From positions 992,001-1,056,000 of the forward strand of contig CAWGST010000001.1 of NCBI GenBank assembly GCA_963825315.1: a DNA stretch of 64,000 bases, written 5' to 3'. The DNA comes from DASRLE01 sp963825315 (GTDB taxonomy: Bacteria > Verrucomicrobiota > Verrucomicrobiia > Limisphaerales > Palsa-1400). Both the position numbers and the translations under genes were made by a program. Shown here in pieces: positions 1 to 8,379 of the stretch (position 1 is the stretch's first letter; the number at the start of each line of letters is the position of its first letter). Below the pieces are notes generated by a model, which was not told the origin of the DNA, ran no database searches, and was given only the letters and a program-made list of their open reading frames with translations.

Positions 1-1285
1 TTGACTGCACCGCCAAACCTGTTGGATTATTTAAATAGAGGCGGTTATTGTCCAACCAAAATTGACCATCGGTTGTAGTGGTAGTGTATCCGCTTGTCGC
101 ACTTCTGTTAATAAGCTGGGTGTAATCCGCATGGCCTGCGTATTCTGAATCTACGGCAACCTCAAAATCCATATTGTAGTTGTTGCCATTCCCCAGAGAC
201 AAACTGAGACTTCCGTCTACTACTGCATTAGTCACAATGAACGGGGGACTTGTTCCGAAATCAATCAGAGTTGGCCGGTAAATCGCGAATTTTCCGAGGG
301 CGGCGATGCTAACGGATTTCCCATTGGGCATGATCAGATTTGCGCCGACGCTGACGGTTCCACCAGAACCGCTGACGTACCAGCAGTTGCAGGAGTTATT
401 TGTGGAGACAAGCAAACTCGAATTATTCGTGTAAATTATGCACGCCGCAGAGTTCGTGGTTGAAAAGTTCACGAATTTGGCCGGGAGCGTCCAGTTACAA
501 AGCACGTTGGTGAAACTCACCAGGGGGCCGCCGTTGCAAAATACTACGGCTAAATTCAACGTGAAAGTTATCTGCTGACCAACACAGAATGTGGCATTTA
601 TTTTACTGGGGTCAAGGGTGACGCCATTGGCTTGGATCTGTGGTTGATATTCGGTAGCCGAGGGACCTGAGAAGGTATAGTTTCCCGGTGCCATCGGGGT
701 AACGTCAGGCTGGGCGTTGTTTGCGAGAAGCAAATACGCATTGCCGTTTGCGTCCAAAGTCTGTCCGGCGACAGTAATTTGGCTTGGCGGAATGGCGGAT
801 CCTGGGTTATCAATTTCACCAATAGATTCATGCTGTGCCGTGGCATGGATGACCCATAGATTCTGCTGCCCCGGGACGGCTTGGCTTCCAGTCTTGAGAA
901 CGTAACGTTGTTGATCTAGGTATTGCTCGTTATACGGGGGATTGCTGTACTGCCAATTAGCATTCTCTCCAAAATCTGGAAGATATTGGGCGGGGTTCAT
1001 ATAACCAGATGAGGGGATACCGGCGATTTCGCCGCAATTGGTGGTCGATGAGTTAAGCTCTGAACCGTTTCCAGCGGCGTCCCATGTGGTTAGATCGTAA
1101 GTGTAGTTGGTATACGTAGGGAGAGAACCATCCAGTTCGTAGGCTTGCCACCAATAGCACTCGTCCCAAAGATTGTACCCGGAGGCTCCGTAACTCCAAT
1201 GCATTGGTGCAATGACGATGTCACTGACGATATCAGGCGGACTCCAGGAGCGATAGTAAGACTCCTCAAACTCTTGCGAGTCTAG
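1..1285 (-). pseudogene. 3' part of large secreted mosaic protein, split by IS701-like element
   Basis: On the minus strand this stretch reads open without a stop from the insertion junction to the window edge. When the IS and one CTAG copy are removed, the frame runs exactly on from the 5' part (ending DCNWN, continuing LDSQEFEESYYRSW). The segment is rich in Asn, Thr and Tyr, like a secreted beta-rich protein. It contains a stretch LKTGSQAVPGQQNLW followed by ITVAGQTLDANGNAYLLLANNA and TPMAPG. This matches a segment of the paralogue at 55-58 kb (TGGKGVAGRQNL, ITVNGKTANANGQIF, NATMDITPRAP). No catalytic motif is recognised. The true end lies outside the window, so the family's C-terminus cannot be judged here. 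Confidence 0.75.
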
Positions 1286-1301
1286 TATTACTCTGTTAAG
1301 T
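1286..1301 (+). repeat. Left terminal inverted repeat of the IS
   Basis: TATTACTCTGTTAAGT, perfect inverse of 2635-2650. Counting the palindromic CTAG duplication, the match extends to 19-20 bp. Confidence 0.93.
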
Positions 1302-1305
1302 TATA

Positions 1306-1333
1306 TTGACACATTTTGAGGGGGTGCTACAGT
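1306..1333 (+). promoter_or_regulatory. Likely transposase promoter and ribosome binding site
   Basis: TTGACA at 1306-1311, a 16-base spacer, then TACAGT at 1328-1333. A GAGGGGG purine run at 1318-1324 lies 7 bases before the GTG at 1332, which favours that start over the ATG at 1341. The -10 box overlaps the proposed start, so this promoter would only serve the ATG start or a leaderless message; treat as tentative. Confidence 0.35.
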
Positions 1334-2609
1334 GTTGGTCATGAAGTGGAATTCCGCACACTGGCGGCGCAAGGTCGCCGCGTTTCAAAAATTCATCGAG
1401 CCACTGGTGGCCGACATCGGACGGAGCGAGCGGCGGGAGAGCGCAGCGCTCTACGTGCAGGGCCTTTTAATGCCCGGACAACGCAAATCCATCGAACCCA
1501 TCGCGCAGCGGCTGCAGGTGGACAGTCAGAAGCTGCAGCAATTCGTGAGCGACAGTCCCTGGCAGGAGAGCCACGTCTGGCGGGCGATTCGGCGTGAGGT
1601 CATTCCGGCGATGGAGCCGTTGCAGGCGTGGGTCGTGGACGAAACCGGCTGGCTCAAACAAGGCAACCATTCGGTGGGAGTCAGTCACCAATATTGTGGG
1701 GCGGTGGGCAAACAGGCGCAGTGCCAAGTAGCCGTCGAGTTGGTGGTCACGGATGGGGACATTGCGGCCCCGGTGGGAGGAAGGCTCTATCTGCCGGAAA
1801 TCTGGACCAGGGACCGATCCCGGCGGCGGGAGGCCGGAGTGCCCGAGCAGGTGAACTTTCAGACCAAGCCCGACATTGCTGGAGACTTGATCGAGGAGGC
1901 GCTGGCGGACGGTTTGACGGCGGCCCCGGTTTTGGGCGATTCCGCTTACGGAAGAACCCCCGAGTGGCGGCGGCGCCTGCGCGGGTTGGGACTGGAATAC
2001 TTCCTTCACGGCGAAGAACACTGGCTGGCTTGGGCGCAACGCCCCAAGCTGGCCCACGGCTACAAACTTTGGAGGGTCACCAAGACGGCCCCCAAAGCGC
2101 AGTCGTTGCGGCGTTTGGCTGAAGGCTTCAAAGCCCGGGAATGGCAGGCGGCGACTTGGGAGGCGGCCGACGGCGAAAAGCGCGCGACACGCCTGGCGTG
2201 GAGGCAGATTTATCTCAACACCGATTTGGACGAGAAGAGCGGAGAGTGGCCATCCTGCTGGCTGGTGGTGGATTGGCCCGAAGGCCAGCCCGATCCGTAT
2301 CATGTTTATGCTGCCTGGCTCAAGCAACCGCCGACCAAGGGGCGGAGCCTGCGCTTGAGCCGCGGCCGCTGGCCCATCGAACAGTATTTTCAACGGGGCA
2401 AAGACGACTTGGGCTTGGACCACTATGAGGGACGCAGTTGGCGCGGATTCCACCACCATCTGGTCATGGCCGCCGTCGCCTATTTGTTTGTGGCGATGGA
2501 TTATCTACGCGCCAAAAAAAACTTCTGGCCTCACGTGGGAACAGGCGTTGCGGGCGATGCAGCCATTGATCGTGCGCTCGCGCGGCTTGTGTCCCTGCTG
2601 CCTGACTGA
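1332..2609 (+). CDS. IS701 family transposase
   Basis: DDE-type transposase of 425 residues, a normal length for IS701 family enzymes, which catalyse cut-and-paste or copy-type movement of their own element. The N-terminal third is helical and basic. The family signature VVDETGWLKQG with following SVGVSHQYCGAVGKQAQCQVAV (split here by position about 101-135) carries the first catalytic Asp. PVLGDSAYG around 200 supplies the second Asp. RGRWPIEQYFQRGKDDLGLDHYEGRSW near 345-370 carries the Glu region. The start is taken as GTG 1332 because of the upstream GAGGGGG; ATG 1341 is the alternative. It is read opposite to the gene it interrupts. No frameshift or internal stop is present. Confidence 0.93.
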   Translation: MLVMKWNSAHWRRKVAAFQKFIEPLVADIGRSERRESAALYVQGLLMPGQRKSIEPIAQRLQVDSQKLQQFVSDSPWQESHVWRAIRREVIPAMEPLQAWVVDETGWLKQGNHSVGVSHQYCGAVGKQAQCQVAVELVVTDGDIAAPVGGRLYLPEIWTRDRSRRREAGVPEQVNFQTKPDIAGDLIEEALADGLTAAPVLGDSAYGRTPEWRRRLRGLGLEYFLHGEEHWLAWAQRPKLAHGYKLWRVTKTAPKAQSLRRLAEGFKAREWQAATWEAADGEKRATRLAWRQIYLNTDLDEKSGEWPSCWLVVDWPEGQPDPYHVYAAWLKQPPTKGRSLRLSRGRWPIEQYFQRGKDDLGLDHYEGRSWRGFHHHLVMAAVAYLFVAMDYLRAKKNFWPHVGTGVAGDAAIDRALARLVSLLPD

Positions 2610-2634
2610 ATTTGAAGATTTTTCGCCTATTTCT

Positions 2635-2650
2635 ACTTAACAGAGTAATA
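2635..2650 (-). repeat. Right terminal inverted repeat of the IS
   Basis: ACTTAACAGAGTAATA, exact reverse complement of the left repeat at 1286-1301, followed directly by the second CTAG. Confidence 0.93.
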
Positions 2651-2654
2651 CTAG

Positions 2655-4676
2655 GTTCCAGTTGCAATCAACGAGCGCAACTTCGGGACCCTTTACCACG
2701 TCTTTTGCGATTTGGGCGTCCGCGGCACCGGGCACACCGTTTGCAGCAGCCTCGGCAGAAATAGCCGCATTGCTGGAGCCGCCCGCAGCAGCCTCTGCAG
2801 TAATGGTCGCAGTGCCGGAGTCACCCACTGGCACGTAATAGGCCGTCCATGTGCCATCGCCATTGTTTGTGGCTTGAACGCCATTGACCAACACAATATC
2901 GCTGCTTCCATTCAAAGTGCCGTTTACCGTGGCGGTCGGAAACCATGGGTCGTTCAAAGTCACTGAGCTTATGGTCAGGGTCACGGAACTTTGGACTAAT
3001 ACGATGTTCGTAGCGCTGCCGTATCGGGCGGTGTTGGTGGCCGTGATGGTCAGGTAATTTGTGCCGCTGCCAAGAGGCACGTTCTCGATCCAGAATGAGC
3101 CATTCTGCTCGACCAGGCCGGTGAGATCACTCGTGCCGCCACCATTGACGATCTGCGCGCTGATTGTGGCGAAGGGGTCGTTGATAACGCCGCGAACAGG
3201 AAACGTGGATCCGCTAATTGAGGCGTTGTTTTGAGGCCAGCAAAGGTTGATAACGGGCGGGTTGGTGTTGGCCGTCGGATCCAGATCGTAAACCAAATTA
3301 GTGATCGTCACATTCCCTGCCGAATCCATGGCGTGAAGCGTGATGGTGTTTGTTCCAGTGGCCAGAGGAATATTGAAGCACTCAAAGCCGTTGGTCGTAT
3401 ATTCGAGGTTGTTCGTGTCAAATTGGCGGGTCGTGACAAAGGCTTGCTGGTTGGTCTCGAAGGAGGCCGCATTGCTGAGGTCGTAGCTCATGCTGGCAAG
3501 GTTCTCCGAGCAGTAGCCCTGAAGTTGGATAAACGGCTGAGTGACCAGGCCAACGATGGGATTGGTGATGATCAGGACGGGCGGGGTGAGAACAAGCTTA
3601 AGCTGAATGGGGTCCCACGTCTGTTGCGCATCCGGCGGAAAGCCTTTCAGCCCCACCGAAACCGTATGCCAGCCTTCCACGCTGCCCAGGTTAAAGACGA
3701 AGTTTGAATTGAAAGGTGTCCAATTGGCAGTGGAATAGTCCGTGCTGTCCACCAGAGCAGCCATGTAGTAGGGAACACCGCCCGAAACGGTAATCTGGAC
3801 TGTTGCACTGCTGGTGTTGAAATCCTGGTTGGTCACGTTGACCGCAAAATAGATGACATTAGGGTTGGGGTTGATGCCATTTTGGTAATCGTACAAAAGC
3901 GAGTTGCCTTGTGCATCCAAATTCGTGTCGGACAAATCCACCGTGCCGAAATTTTCCCAGAACCACCACTCTGGCGTTCCATTGCCATTGGAAGTGATGC
4001 CCGTCCAATCCCGCGCCCAGAAGAAAAGACCGTTCGTGCGGTCTTGCGCTTCCACAGTGAACGGCGTTGAAGTCTGATTGGTGACCGGCCAGACGGCCTG
4101 TTCAATGTTCCAAGAAACAGGATTAGTCAGCGAAGTGGCGCTCCACACTTCATAGACCATGTCCGTCGCGTTATTCAGGGCCAATGAGACGGTGCCGTTC
4201 GTGATGCCGGTAATTTGCATCCATAGCCCATTCGTCGAAAATAAGGTATCATTCGAGGAGCTTCCTCCACCAGATGAATTGGTGCCGCCGCCGCCATCGC
4301 CGGGCAACGCAGGCACGCCGCTGTCGTCCATGGAACGTGCGCCTTCATCACCGCCTCGTCGCCAAGCCCCTACCCATGCTGAATAATCGACCGAAGTATC
4401 ATCGATCAAGAAGTTGCCTTTGCCGAGTGAATAAACCGGCAAATCCGGAAGCCAGTCAAAAGGTGTCGGCGGAAAATTTTGAGTGGAATAAAATATGCCG
4501 GTTTGCGGCATCGCATCGGGCGGGAGAGGCGATATCGAACCCGCGCCCACGAGCAGCGCGGCAATGGTTTGTGGCATCGCATCGGGCGACACTGGCGACC
4601 CCGTTTCTGTTTGAGCGGGTAAAGAGAAGTTGAGTCCAAGAACCATCGCCAGCGCAATGGCAAATGTTTTCTTCAT
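2655..4676 (-). pseudogene. 5' part of large secreted mosaic protein, disrupted by IS
   Basis: About 674 residues remain before the insertion; six more come from the IS end before a stop at 2637. The start MKKTFAIALAMVLGLNFSLP is a clear signal peptide ending at AQT. Then come a short duplicated motif PDAMPQT, a Gly/Ser-rich linker near 125-145, and beta-rich Ig/bacterial adhesin-like repeats with SGTNYLTITATN-type strands. It closely parallels the paralogue at 57.0-58.3 kb along this whole part, for example SATVQITVSGG, LGSVEGWHTVSVGLKG and TPPVLIITNP against SATVQVAVSAG, LGSVEGWHSVWVGLRG and TPPVLIITNP. Function is unknown; export and a surface or secreted role are inferred. The gene is cut by the IS and is presumably non-functional in this strain. 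Confidence 0.85.
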
Positions 4677-4774
4677 ATTTTCTGAATAATGGGTTTCCCC
4701 GAAGTTAATGCAAGCACAAAATCACTACTATAGTGTCTGGACGGAAAATTGCGCTTTGGCCGACCCTGCCTTGA

Positions 4775-5014
4775 TTGAAAAGATCGGCTTCCCTCCAACT
4801 CTTGGGTGAAAGGATTCGACAGGCGCGCAAAGTCAAAGGGCTGTCCCAAGAGGACCTCGCGCTGGCGTCGAATACTGCGCCCAGCTATATTGGCGGAGTT
4901 GAAAGGGGTCAGCGCAATCCCTCCTTCAAAAAATTGTGCGCAATTGCCAAAGTAATCGGACGTGATGTTGGCAGTTTGTGCCGGAATCTTCCTCTGCCCG
5001 GCGAGTCGTTTTAG
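4775..5014 (+). CDS. XRE-family helix-turn-helix regulator
   Basis: Small 79-residue protein consisting almost entirely of one HTH_3 domain: LGERIRQARKVKGLSQEDLA, then ASNTAPSYIGGVERGQRNPS as turn and recognition helix, and FKKLCAIAKVIG as the closing helices. Such proteins bind short palindromic operators as dimers. The start is TTG at 4775, because no ATG lies upstream in frame before the domain; the N-terminus is short. It is divergent from the disrupted secreted-protein gene, with about 100 bp between, so it could control that gene (inference). It is convergent with the toroid-fold gene, with only 17 bp between the ends. Confidence 0.8.
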   Translation: MKRSASLQLLGERIRQARKVKGLSQEDLALASNTAPSYIGGVERGQRNPSFKKLCAIAKVIGRDVGSLCRNLPLPGESF

Positions 5015-5031
5015 AACCATGTTGTCGGGCT

Positions 5032-6204
5032 TCATAGCGCCGGGTAGAGGATTTCGAGCGACATCAATGAATAGGAGGTGACGAGGGCCGGGTCATGTTC
5101 CCACCAGCGGCCGTTGTCGTTGGCCCAGGAGCCGTCGGCCTTTTGCAGGTTGATCAGCTTCATGGCAACGTCCTTGCGCCAGTCCACCGATTTTCCGCTG
5201 GCGGCGGGCAATTGATCGACGCCGTAAATGGTCAGCGCCTTGGTCATGAGGTGCAAATAGTAATAGAGTCCTTGAGGTCCCATGCCGGGATTTTCGTCGA
5301 GGGTGTAATTGTTGCGGAGCCAGTCGAAAGCGGCCCGCACCCGTGGGTCGTCGCGCTGGAGATCGGCGTAAATATAGCTGAGCAAACCGGCGTAGCTGAT
5401 CGAACCGTACGAGCGCAGCGCGACGCGGCCTTGCGCGTTGGTGAACGAGCCGGCTTTGCTGTCGCCGGGGGAATAAACAAAGCCGCCTTTGTCCCGCGCA
5501 TCGGCCGAAACCCACGGCGCCTTGTTGTAAGCGGGCAGATTCTGGCAGGATTGAATGAAGTGAATCGCCGCGGCCCAATTCAGGTCCTTGCCGCCGGCCG
5601 GGGGCTTGTCGGTGTCCAGGTATTTGCTGTAGTAGAGGCTCTCCAGCGCGGTCATGGTATTGTTCATGTCGGAATACGGGCCGTGGTCCCCGTAGCCGAC
5701 CCCGCCGTCGAGCGGGGAATCGGGTTTGCCTTTTTCGTTGAGATGGACTTGCTGGCTGATGAGCCATTGGCGGCCGCGGCGCAGGAGGGGGTCAAAATGG
5801 GGGTTGCGCGCCGCGATCAAACCCATCATGCAGATGGCGGTGTTGTAATTTTGCAATCCTTTGCCGTAGATGCTTCCGTCGGGCCTGGCGTTGGCGGCAA
5901 TGAATTCATAACCGAGTTCAATGGCGGGAGACGGGTGCGATTGATAATTGCCCGAAGGCTCGCCCATGAAAGCGGTCAAGGCCAGGGCGGTCACGGCCGG
6001 TTGATCGGCGGTGGACCAATATCCGTTTGCATTTTGATTGGTTTGCAACCAGTTCAACCCTTTGTCAATCGCGTGCTGGACTTCATTGCGGAAGGAGACG
6101 TCGGACGGGCGCGAAATGGATGGGGCCGTGCCGCCCCGCGCGCCCGCGGCCAAAAGCAGGAGAGCGGCGCAGGCTGCGAAGCTGGAATGGATGGGAGTTT
6201 TCAT
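5032..6204 (-). CDS. Secreted prenyltransferase/squalene-cyclase-like toroid protein
   Basis: 390 residues with a signal peptide (MKTPIHSSFAACAALLLLAAGARGG) and then alpha-toroid repeats of the terpenoid cyclase/prenyltransferase fold. Typical repeats are INKGLNWLQTNQN-like at about 45-60, GRQWLISQQ near 145, and the C-terminal MKLINLQKADGSWANDNGRWWEHDPALVTSYSLMSLEILYP. No DXDD or metal-site signature of true cyclases is visible. An enzymatic role is therefore doubtful; many Planctomycetes and Verrucomicrobia proteins of this type are of unknown function. Its start codon overlaps the stop of the YdjY-like gene by 4 bases (ATGA), so the two form an operon and are probably translationally coupled. 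Confidence 0.82.
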   Translation of the reverse strand: MKTPIHSSFAACAALLLLAAGARGGTAPSISRPSDVSFRNEVQHAIDKGLNWLQTNQNANGYWSTADQPAVTALALTAFMGEPSGNYQSHPSPAIELGYEFIAANARPDGSIYGKGLQNYNTAICMMGLIAARNPHFDPLLRRGRQWLISQQVHLNEKGKPDSPLDGGVGYGDHGPYSDMNNTMTALESLYYSKYLDTDKPPAGGKDLNWAAAIHFIQSCQNLPAYNKAPWVSADARDKGGFVYSPGDSKAGSFTNAQGRVALRSYGSISYAGLLSYIYADLQRDDPRVRAAFDWLRNNYTLDENPGMGPQGLYYYLHLMTKALTIYGVDQLPAASGKSVDWRKDVAMKLINLQKADGSWANDNGRWWEHDPALVTSYSLMSLEILYPAL

Positions 6205-6947
6205 TTGTTAGTCTGTGTTGCCAGTTTGAAAGTGACTTCGACTGGCGTGTTCAATGGCGGCAAAACGTTGCTGTTGATCTGCCAAATTTGATCGTTGTCA
6301 CTGCCGGGACGGGGATTGTTCACCAGGGCGTCAATGTCGTCAATCATGGCGACGATTGAGGCCTCGCGCTGGGCAAGAAAAATCCCGTTGACCACACGTG
6401 AACCATTGTAGGTCCAGGGACCGCGGCTGGCGTTGGTCTTGGTCGCTAGATTCATGATGCAATCCTCGGCCGGCAGTTGCTTTGGTCCATCAGCCATCTG
6501 CCAGGCGAGTTCAATGGTAACAGAATCTCCCTGAATGGCCAGGGCCGGAGACGAATTGGTTGGGGAGGCGGGGCGGTTGACGTGAAATGGCTCAGTGGGG
6601 GCGTTGAGCAAGGCCGCGGTTTGCGGCGCGCCTTTGGCCCCGATGAGCAGCATGGCCAGATGGATGTCATACGGCTCGGTGTCGGTCCGAAGCAGGCTTT
6701 CGTAAGTTTTGCCCCTGGCATTGACCAAAAGATACTCGATCACGCCGTCTCTCATGTTCAATTGGGCGGGAAACTGGACGGTCTTCCGGCTTTTGTCCAG
6801 GCGCACCGCGCCCAATTGGAAGACGTCGCGGCTGATTTGCTTGAGCGGTTCGTTGGTTGGGGCCACTGGCGCGGGCTGCCCTCCGCAGCGCGGCGAGACC
6901 ATGAGCAGGAGCGACAAAACCCCGCCAGCCATTGCCTTTGGCAGCAT
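6201..6947 (-). CDS. YdjY-domain exported protein
   Basis: About 248 residues when started at ATG 6947 (MLPKAMAGGVLSLLLMVSP, signal-peptide or lipoprotein-like with a Cys at RCGGQ). ATGs at 6989 and 7019 are also in frame, but add sequence derived from an intergenic repeat. The middle contains a YdjY-like domain: RLDKSRKTVQFPAQLNMRDG, EYLLVNARGKTYESLLRT and HLAMLLIGAKG, positions about 45-110. The domain is common in exported Planctomycetes/Verrucomicrobia proteins and has no established activity. The C-terminal half (NASRGPWTYNGSRVVNGIFLAQ, ASIVAMIDDIDALVNNP) is also typical of this family. It is followed with a 4-base overlap by the toroid-fold gene, suggesting joint work in the envelope. 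Confidence 0.78.
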   Translation of the reverse strand: MLPKAMAGGVLSLLLMVSPRCGGQPAPVAPTNEPLKQISRDVFQLGAVRLDKSRKTVQFPAQLNMRDGVIEYLLVNARGKTYESLLRTDTEPYDIHLAMLLIGAKGAPQTAALLNAPTEPFHVNRPASPTNSSPALAIQGDSVTIELAWQMADGPKQLPAEDCIMNLATKTNASRGPWTYNGSRVVNGIFLAQREASIVAMIDDIDALVNNPRPGSDNDQIWQINSNVLPPLNTPVEVTFKLATQTNK

Positions 6948-6967
6948 TAAACAATCGGTTTGATTCA

Positions 6968-7033
6968 GTTTGACTGACTTTGACTGCATTGACAGCCGAT
7001 TATTGTGTAAGCCATTCATGATAAAGTATTTGC
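6968..7033 (+). repeat. Dispersed intergenic repeat, copy 1
   Basis: GTTTGACTGACTTTGACTGC, then CGATTATTGTGTAAG, TTCAT and a TTTGC ending. The same order with substitutions recurs at 37930-38010 in the same orientation (GTTTGACTGACTT, CGGTTATTTTGTAAG, GTTCAT, CACTTGC). Confidence 0.65.
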
Positions 7034-7047
7034 ATATAATTTGCTCC

Positions 7048-7070
7048 GGTAGGGTGAGACTCCGTCGAAC
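7048..7070 (+). repeat. GGTAGGGYGAGRCTC palindromic repeat, copy 1
   Basis: GGTAGGGTGAGACTCCGTCG followed by AAC. Sister copies lie at 35162-35185 (inside the 3' end of mazG) and at 60501-60522 on the other strand. The core GACTCCGTCGAA / GGCTCTGCCGAGCC can form a short hairpin. Confidence 0.65.
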
Positions 7071-7218
7071 CCTGAACTGGTTTGACTGACTTTGACTCGG
7101 TTTCCCATGACAAACATTCCTCTGACGCCGTCTTTTCCTTCCCCCGCCTTCCGTCTTCGCTTTGGTTGCGGCTCTGCCGCGCTGTGACACAATAGTTCAA
7201 AATCATTCATTTCCGGGA

Positions 7219-7305
7219 AGATTTTTGCCGCAAAGGAACGCAAAGAACACATGGATAAGAACTTATGCTGTTTTTTCTTTGCTATCTTTGCGATCCTTCG
7301 TGGCA
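7219..7305 (+). repeat. CAAAGGAACGCAAAG repeat with inverted arm, copy 1
   Basis: AGATTTTTGCCGCAAAGGAA, CGCAAAGAACACATGGATAAG, then TTTCTTTGCTATCTTTGCG as an imperfect inverse of the left arm. A second copy is at 60390-60480. Confidence 0.6.
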
Positions 7306-7704
7306 ATTCATTTTTGGTTGCGGCTCTGCCGCGCTGGGACTCTTGCGCATTTTGGCGGCAATCTTCTGTCTTGGCTTCCGCGGCTCCCGGCAGGCCCTGA
7401 ACCCCGCATATAATTTCGTTCTTCATACTTCTCTTAGACTACATATAACATCAAATATTCAATAGTCAAATGAGTTTTTTAATTATTTTTGCTGGAAACC
7501 CGGGCTTTTTGAAGAAACGTGGCGCAAGCCATTGCGCGGCAAAGATTTAGCACATTCTACGAACCGCCGAGACGCGGGGATGAGGCATTCGACCACGAGG
7601 CGAAAAACATGATGTGCTTCATCTGGCGTGTGCGGAGACGGCATCGGGAGCGGCACCGAGTAATGGAGGCTTGTTTTCCGGGGAAACGAGGTTATTCTTC
7701 TGGC

Positions 7705-7920
7705 ATGAGCAAGATTGATGAAATCGAGCATGCCGTTGAGCAATTGCCCTTGAAAGATTTCGTTGAACTGGCTGTCTGGGTTGATCGCCGCCGCCAGCAA
7801 CTTGAAGTCTTTCCGCCAACCGCCGACAAGGGCCAGACCCCTGTCCGTGACCACAGTGCCTTCCTGAACAGCTACGCCCCGCAGGACGAGGGTCTTTACG
7901 ACGATGCCTCAGCCAGGTGA
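7705..7920 (+). CDS. Putative antitoxin of a MazF-type pair
   Basis: 71-residue protein beginning MSKIDEIEHAVEQLPLKDF, a pattern typical of small antitoxin-like proteins that start with an EIEHAVEQLP amphipathic helix. The C-terminal half is hydrophilic and likely disordered (ADKGQTPVRDHSAFLNSYAP, DEGLYDD), as expected for the part that wraps the toxin. The start is ATG 7705. The stop overlaps the start of the PemK/MazF-like gene by 17 bases, the classic toxin-antitoxin coupling. Members usually bind their own promoter together with the toxin; no operator is obvious. The family assignment is by pattern and context only. Confidence 0.68.
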   Translation: MSKIDEIEHAVEQLPLKDFVELAVWVDRRRQQLEVFPPTADKGQTPVRDHSAFLNSYAPQDEGLYDDASAR

Positions 7921-8227
7921 ATTCTGGCTCGCGGATATTCCTTTCACCAGCGGCGCCGCCTCAAAACTGCGACCCGTCTTGGTGCTTTGGACGGATGCTG
8001 CTGATGTTGTGGTGGCGGCGGTCACTTCAGCACAACCGCGATCCGCGACGGATTTGGCCTTGCAAAATTGGGCAGCGGCGGGTTTGCGGGCTGCTTCCAC
8101 TGTAAGACTCTCCCGGTTGGACTGCCTGGAACAGTTCCTTATGCGCCGCAGATTGGGTTTCCTTGCTCCAGTTGATGCCGGCCAGTTGAAGCGCGTTTGG
8201 GCGGAAGAAATCCGGTTGCGCTTCTGA
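7904..8227 (+). CDS. PemK/MazF-family toxin (endoribonuclease)
   Basis: 107 residues with the PemK/MazF opening PGEFWLADIPFTSGAASKLR followed by PVLVLW, the SH3-like barrel whose early Arg/Lys-Arg-Pro loop binds RNA. VVAAVTSAQPRSATDL is the second strand-loop with the conserved Thr/Ser. STVRLSRLDCL and the closing helix complete the domain. Family members cleave mRNA at short sequences and arrest growth. It overlaps the upstream antitoxin by 17 bases in another frame. The length matches the family's 100-120 residues, and no lesion is seen. Confidence 0.85.
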   Translation: MPQPGEFWLADIPFTSGAASKLRPVLVLWTDAADVVVAAVTSAQPRSATDLALQNWAAAGLRAASTVRLSRLDCLEQFLMRRRLGFLAPVDAGQLKRVWAEEIRLRF

Positions 8228-8379
8228 CTCTTTGTTTGATCGCGCCTTGATGATTTGGCGGACGGCTCCGCCATTGGATTGTGCAGGACCCGTTCAAGGC
8301 TTTCACAATTCATTTTTTCAATGTGCCGCGCAATTTTTTCGATTCACGCCCGGCGATGATTTTGCCGTAGCATGGCGGC

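Larger units (their letters stand above)
1282..2654 (+). mobile_element. IS701-like insertion sequence with CTAG target duplication
   Basis: The element proper spans 1286-2650 (1365 bp). Its ends are inverted repeats, TATTACTCTGTTAAGT at 1286-1301 and its reverse complement at 2635-2650. CTAG lies on both sides (1282-1285 and 2651-2654), fitting the 4-bp YTAR target duplication known for the IS701 family. One transposase gene fills the element. It sits inside the coding sequence of a minus-strand secreted protein, and removing element plus one CTAG restores a continuous frame, so the insertion is precise and probably recent. Both ends and the transposase are intact, so the element may still be active (inference). 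Confidence 0.93.
6948..7704. other. Gene-free stretch packed with dispersed repeats
   Basis: No convincing coding sequence. It holds the TTTGACTGACTTTGACT repeat (6968-7033 and again 7080-7097), the GGTAGGGTGAGACTC repeat (7048-7070), and two copies of GGTTGCGGCTCTGCCGCGCTG (about 7165 and 7317). It also holds the CAAAGGAACGCAAAG repeat with an inverted arm (7219-7305). Reading frames across it are short and repeat-derived. Confidence 0.7.

Noticed and set aside
1467..2459. 330-residue frame opposite the transposase
   Set aside because: Shadow of the transposase gene; composition typical of antisense frames in GC-rich DNA.
5095..6291. 398-residue frame opposite the toroid-fold gene
   Set aside because: Shadow; the minus-strand product has a signal peptide and clear repeats.
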